A DNA stretch of 9,137 bases. Source: an uncultured Oscillospiraceae bacterium (GTDB lineage: Bacteria > Bacillota > Clostridia > Oscillospirales > Acutalibacteraceae). The position numbers were made by a program, and so were the translations under genes. Below are positions 6,335-9,137 of this stretch, one piece after another. Location of the stretch: contig URPG01000067.1 of NCBI GenBank assembly GCA_900549675.1, positions 1 through 9,137 of the forward strand, read 5' to 3'. The notes under the pieces are model-generated. The model was not told the DNA's origin. It saw nothing but the letters and a program-made list of their open reading frames with translations, and made no database searches. Each line of letters opens with the position of its first letter. Within the stretch, counting starts at the first letter, position 1.

Positions 6335-6348
6335 TGACAAAAGTGTAA
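6335..6348 (+). promoter_or_regulatory. Candidate response-regulator binding dyad upstream of the ABC operon
   Basis: TGACA (6335-6339), four bases (AAAG), then TGTAA (6344-6348) fits the TNACA-N4-TGTAA form that I recall for BceR-like regulators. Further TGTAA copies lie at 6328-6332 and 6364-6368, and TGTGACA (6333) to TGTAAGG (6344) repeat at an 11-base spacing, about one helical turn, as OmpR-family regulators often prefer. The site lies 115 bases upstream of the ATPase ATG and about 75 bases upstream of the start expected from the -10 at 6405-6410. Nothing similar is seen upstream of the two-component operon. Confidence 0.5.
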
Positions 6349-6355
6349 GGTTAAG

Positions 6356-6399
6356 AAAAGAAATGTAAGCCAAATGAATGGCAGAACATTTCTTTTTTT
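6356..6399 (+). terminator. Intrinsic terminator after the histidine kinase gene
   Basis: AAAAGAAATGT (6356-6366) pairs over 11 bases with ACATTTCTTTT (6386-6396). Inside, GCCA (6369-6372) pairs with TGGC (6379-6382) across a small internal loop. The 3' arm runs into seven T's (6393-6399). It ends the DUF3592-regulator-kinase operon and isolates the ABC operon under its own promoter. Confidence 0.85.
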
Positions 6400-6404
6400 G
6401 TTAA

Positions 6405-6410
6405 GATAAT
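6405..6410 (+). promoter_or_regulatory. Candidate -10 element of the ABC operon promoter
   Basis: GATAAT at 6405-6410 differs from TATAAT by one base. No good -35 lies 16-18 bases upstream (6382-6387 is CAGAAC), as expected for a promoter that depends on an activator. Transcription would begin near 6417. The leader holds a small dyad, AGAGG (6427-6431) with CCTCT (6438-6442), and the ribosome binding site AAGGAAGGA (6448-6456). Confidence 0.4.
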
Positions 6411-6463
6411 AACATCAAAAACGTAAAGAGGTACATTCCTCTCAATAAAGGAAGGATAAAAAC

Positions 6464-7231
6464 ATGGCAATATTAGAAGTGAATCAAGTAAAAAAAATAT
6501 ATACCACACGATTTGGAGGAACACAGGTACAGGCCCTGTCCAATGTAACCTTCTCTGTAGAAAAAGGTGAATATGTGGCCATTATGGGCGAATCCGGTTC
6601 GGGTAAAACGACACTGCTAAACATTTTGGCATCATTGGATAAAGCGACCTCAGGTGAGGTTTTTTTAAACAGCCGTGAAATGAGTACCATTCCCGAAAAA
6701 GAGCTGGCCTCTTTCCGACGTAAAAATTTAGGCTTTGTTTTTCAGGATTTTAACTTGCTGGATACCTTTTCCTTGCAAGACAACATTTTTCTGCCCCTCG
6801 TGCTTTCCGGAGAATCTTATACCGAAATGAAGAAAAAAATAGAACCTTTGGCTAAAAAGCTTGGAATCAGCGATATTTTACTAAAATATCCTTATGAAGT
6901 TTCCGGCGGACAAAAACAAAGAGCCGCGGTATGCCGTGCCTTGATTACAAGACCTCAATTGGTGTTGGCGGATGAACCAACCGGTGCCTTGGATTCTCGT
7001 GCGTCAGACTCACTGCTGAATTTATTTGAAAATATTAATCAAGAAGGACAAACCATTTTAATGGTTACCCATAGCGTAAAGGCTGCTAGTACAGCCAAAC
7101 GTGTTCTGTTTATCAAAGACGGTGAAGTGTACCATCAGCTATATAAAGGCAGAAACAGTTCTAAAGAAATGTTCCAAAAAATTTCGGATACATTGACTTT
7201 AATTGCAACAGGCGGTGAGCAGTATGAATAA
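6464..7231 (+). CDS. ABC transporter ATP-binding protein, BceA-like
   Basis: This 255-residue cytoplasmic ATPase powers the adjoining permease; in Bce-type systems the pair confers resistance to peptide antibiotics acting on cell-wall lipid intermediates. It belongs to the MacB/LolD/BceA group. Visible motifs are Walker A G42-E-S-G-S-G-K-T-T, Q-loop Q94 in FVFQDFNLLD, the signature VSGGQKQR (146-153, V in place of the usual L), Walker B LVLADE (167 to catalytic E171), D-loop G174-A-L-D and the switch H203. A C-terminal extension of about 35 residues follows the core. AAGGAAGGA at 6448-6456 supports the start. The 3' end overlaps the permease start by eight bases (7224-7231), which implies coupled translation and 2:1 assembly with the single long permease typical of the family. 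Confidence 0.95.
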   Translation: MAILEVNQVKKIYTTRFGGTQVQALSNVTFSVEKGEYVAIMGESGSGKTTLLNILASLDKATSGEVFLNSREMSTIPEKELASFRRKNLGFVFQDFNLLDTFSLQDNIFLPLVLSGESYTEMKKKIEPLAKKLGISDILLKYPYEVSGGQKQRAAVCRALITRPQLVLADEPTGALDSRASDSLLNLFENINQEGQTILMVTHSVKAASTAKRVLFIKDGEVYHQLYKGRNSSKEMFQKISDTLTLIATGGEQYE

Positions 7232-9137
7232 GTCTTTTTATCCAAAGCTTGCTTGGAGCAATATTAAGAAGAACGGAAAAATTTATATCCCATATATGTT
7301 TATCTGTGCCGTCACAATCGGTATGTTTTATATGATTATGGCACTTTCTACCAACCCCGGCCTTGCTGATATGAGCGGCGGAATGATTATGTCCAGTATT
7401 TTGTCTTTTGGGATGGTTATCACCGGTATATTTGCTGTGATTTTACTGTTTTACACCAATAGTTTTCTGGTAAAACGCCGTAAAAAAGAATTTGGATTGT
7501 TTAATATTTTGGGCATGGAAAAACGTCATGTATCTAAAGTGATTTTCTTTGAAACATTTTATGTGGCTGTCATCAGCATTATTTGTGGTTTAGTCGGCGG
7601 AATATTATTTTCAAAGCTTGCCTTTTTACTATTGGAAAAATTGTTTGATCATACAATTACACTTTATTTTGTAGTGGCCCCTACCAATATTGCAATTACG
7701 GTTATTTTATTCTGTGTGATTTTTGTCTTGATTTTAATCAACAGTGTGATTCAAATTTACAAAAGCAACCCTATCGAACTATTGAAAAGCGGCAACGTAG
7801 GAGAAAAAGAACCAAAAGCCAAATGGATCATTTCCCTTTTGGGATTGGTTGCCTTAGGGTTTGGCTATTATCTTTCTATTACAACAAAAAATCCGGTGGC
7901 AGCCATCCAAATGTTTTTTATCGCTGTATTGCTGGTTATCCTAGGTACTTATCTTTTGTTTACGTCAGGAAGTATTAGTACACTCAAAATACTCAAGAAC
8001 AACAAAGGATATTATTATAAAAGCAAGCACTTTATATCCGTATCCGGCATGATGTACCGTATGAAACAAAATGCGGTGGGATTAGCCAACATTTGTATCC
8101 TTTCTACTATGGTGTTGGTCATGATTTCAACCACGTTGTCAATGTTTATTGGTGCTGATGATATTATAAAAGAAAGATATCCAAAACAGTTTGAAATGGA
8201 TGTTTCCTATCAGCCGGGCGTTGTGGAAGAATTACAGAACCTGGTTCAAACCGAAGTGGAATCGCATCATCACAAAATTACCAGTGCAGAGTCAAAAACA
8301 AGTCTATTAGTGTCCGGTGACTTAAAAGGAACAGAAATTACTGGTTTTGAAAATGATTTCAGCAGTTCAAATACGATTATGGCAAATTTCATGACAGTTG
8401 ATGATTATAATGCCACTGCTGATACACAAGAGAGCTTAGAAGAAAATGAAATTATCGTATTGTGTGAAAATAGTGTGTTCGGCAATCACCAAGAGGTTAC
8501 AATTTTTGGTAAGCCTTTTCTTGTGAAAAGTGAAAAATTAGGACATCGGGGAAGCGGAATTTATGTCGGTGTGATTGAAACTACCATAGTTGTTAAAGAC
8601 ATGTCTGTTTTAGAAAGTATCGATGCTGCACAAAAAGAAATATACGAAAAAAACAGCAATGATATAAAATATACGTATAACTGGGATATTGAGGGTACCG
8701 ATGAAGAAATTCTTGCTTTGCAGACTGCTATTACTGAAAAGGCAAAGCAGAATCCACTGACAGAAAACATCTTATTGGATACACGTGCCGGTTCATGGGC
8801 TGAATTTATGGGGCTTTACGGCGGACTTTTCTTTATTGGCATATTCTTAGGAATTCTGTTTATCATGGCCACGATCCTGATTATGTATTATAAACAAATA
8901 TCAGAAGGTTATGATGATAGAGAACGTTTTCAAATTATGAAAAAAGTCGGTTTATCAGAAAAAGAAGTGAAAAAAACAATCCATTCACAGGTTATCAGTG
9001 TCTTTTTCTTGCCGCTTATTGCTGCAGTAATTCATTTAGCGTTCGCTTTCCCGATTATTCTGCGTATGCTTAAAATATTTAATATGACTAACACCATGTT
9101 GTTTGTGATTTGCACTCTTGGCTGTATTTTGGTATTT
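7224..9137 (+). CDS. ABC transporter permease, BceB-like (FtsX-type), 3' end beyond the window
   Basis: The frame opens with ATG inside the ATPase gene, preceded by GGCGGTGAG, and stays open for 638 codons to the window edge. BceB-like proteins are about 650 residues, so little is missing. Predicted helices are near 18-41, 58-83, 105-130, 152-176, 201-219, 224-247, 285-309, 531-556, 588-611 and 623 onward, the ten-helix Bce layout. A large extracytoplasmic domain (about 310-525) sits between helices seven and eight. This is the Bce hallmark, thought to bind the drug or its lipid target complex and to govern signalling to the kinase. Two FtsX-type cytoplasmic segments, R85-R-K-K-E-F-G-L-F-N-I-L-G-M and R568-F-Q-I-M-K-K-V-G-L-S-E-K-E-V, resemble each other and are expected to contact the ATPase. 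The substrate cannot be read from the sequence. Confidence 0.93.
   Translation, partial: MNKSFYPKLAWSNIKKNGKIYIPYMFICAVTIGMFYMIMALSTNPGLADMSGGMIMSSILSFGMVITGIFAVILLFYTNSFLVKRRKKEFGLFNILGMEKRHVSKVIFFETFYVAVISIICGLVGGILFSKLAFLLLEKLFDHTITLYFVVAPTNIAITVILFCVIFVLILINSVIQIYKSNPIELLKSGNVGEKEPKAKWIISLLGLVALGFGYYLSITTKNPVAAIQMFFIAVLLVILGTYLLFTSGSISTLKILKNNKGYYYKSKHFISVSGMMYRMKQNAVGLANICILSTMVLVMISTTLSMFIGADDIIKERYPKQFEMDVSYQPGVVEELQNLVQTEVESHHHKITSAESKTSLLVSGDLKGTEITGFENDFSSSNTIMANFMTVDDYNATADTQESLEENEIIVLCENSVFGNHQEVTIFGKPFLVKSEKLGHRGSGIYVGVIETTIVVKDMSVLESIDAAQKEIYEKNSNDIKYTYNWDIEGTDEEILALQTAITEKAKQNPLTENILLDTRAGSWAEFMGLYGGLFFIGIFLGILFIMATILIMYYKQISEGYDDRERFQIMKKVGLSEKEVKKTIHSQVISVFFLPLIAAVIHLAFAFPIILRMLKIFNMTNTMLFVICTLGCILVF

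Noticed and set aside
8561..8770. 69-codon minus-strand frame with a serine/phenylalanine-rich product
   Set aside because: It is antisense to the extracytoplasmic domain of the permease. The permease frame is continuous across it, with consistent family features.
7224..9137. Possible frameshift or pseudogene in the permease, since no stop is reached
   Set aside because: The frame was followed at several points and remains open and coherent through ten expected helices. The missing stop is due only to the window edge.

Overview
The window looks like low-GC Bacillota (Firmicutes) DNA. It is AT-rich, uses strong AGGAG-type ribosome binding sites, and carries a lipoprotein signal peptide plus a complete Bce-type peptide-antibiotic sensing and detoxification module, an arrangement essentially confined to Firmicutes. 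The standard code gives long open frames. I cannot name the genus. No tRNA, rRNA, insertion sequence or CRISPR array is visible, and no gene-free stretch exceeds 300 bases.

Layout. Bases 1-102 hold the last 33 codons of an unidentified gene whose stop overlaps the start of a lipoprotein alkaline phosphatase (99-1691). A hairpin (1716-1748) separates it from a YibE/F-family multi-pass membrane protein (1773-2999), which ends at a strong terminator-like hairpin (3016-3054). On the opposite strand lies a DUF421 (YetF-like) membrane protein (3179-3850), convergent with the YibE/F gene. An 80-base divergent control region with a perfect 17-base palindrome follows. It fronts a rightward operon: a DUF3592-like two-pass membrane protein (3931-4635), an OmpR-family response regulator (4648-5319) and an intramembrane-sensing histidine kinase (5321-6322). 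After a clear intrinsic terminator (6356-6399) comes the ABC operon: a BceA-like ATPase (6464-7231) and a BceB-like ten-helix permease that starts inside the ATPase gene (7224) and runs off the window after 638 codons.

How the genes work together. In Bce-type modules the kinase has almost no extracellular sensor. It reads the state of the ABC permease, phosphorylates the regulator, and the regulator switches on the ABC operon. A TNACA-N4-TGTAA dyad at 6335-6348, between kinase and ABC genes, fits a regulator site. The unusual element is the DUF3592-like protein placed first in the two-component operon. It appears to carry two related soluble domains on opposite sides of the membrane, so it is a candidate accessory component of the module. 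The alkaline phosphatase, YibE/F and DUF421 genes form separate transcription units with no evident link to it.
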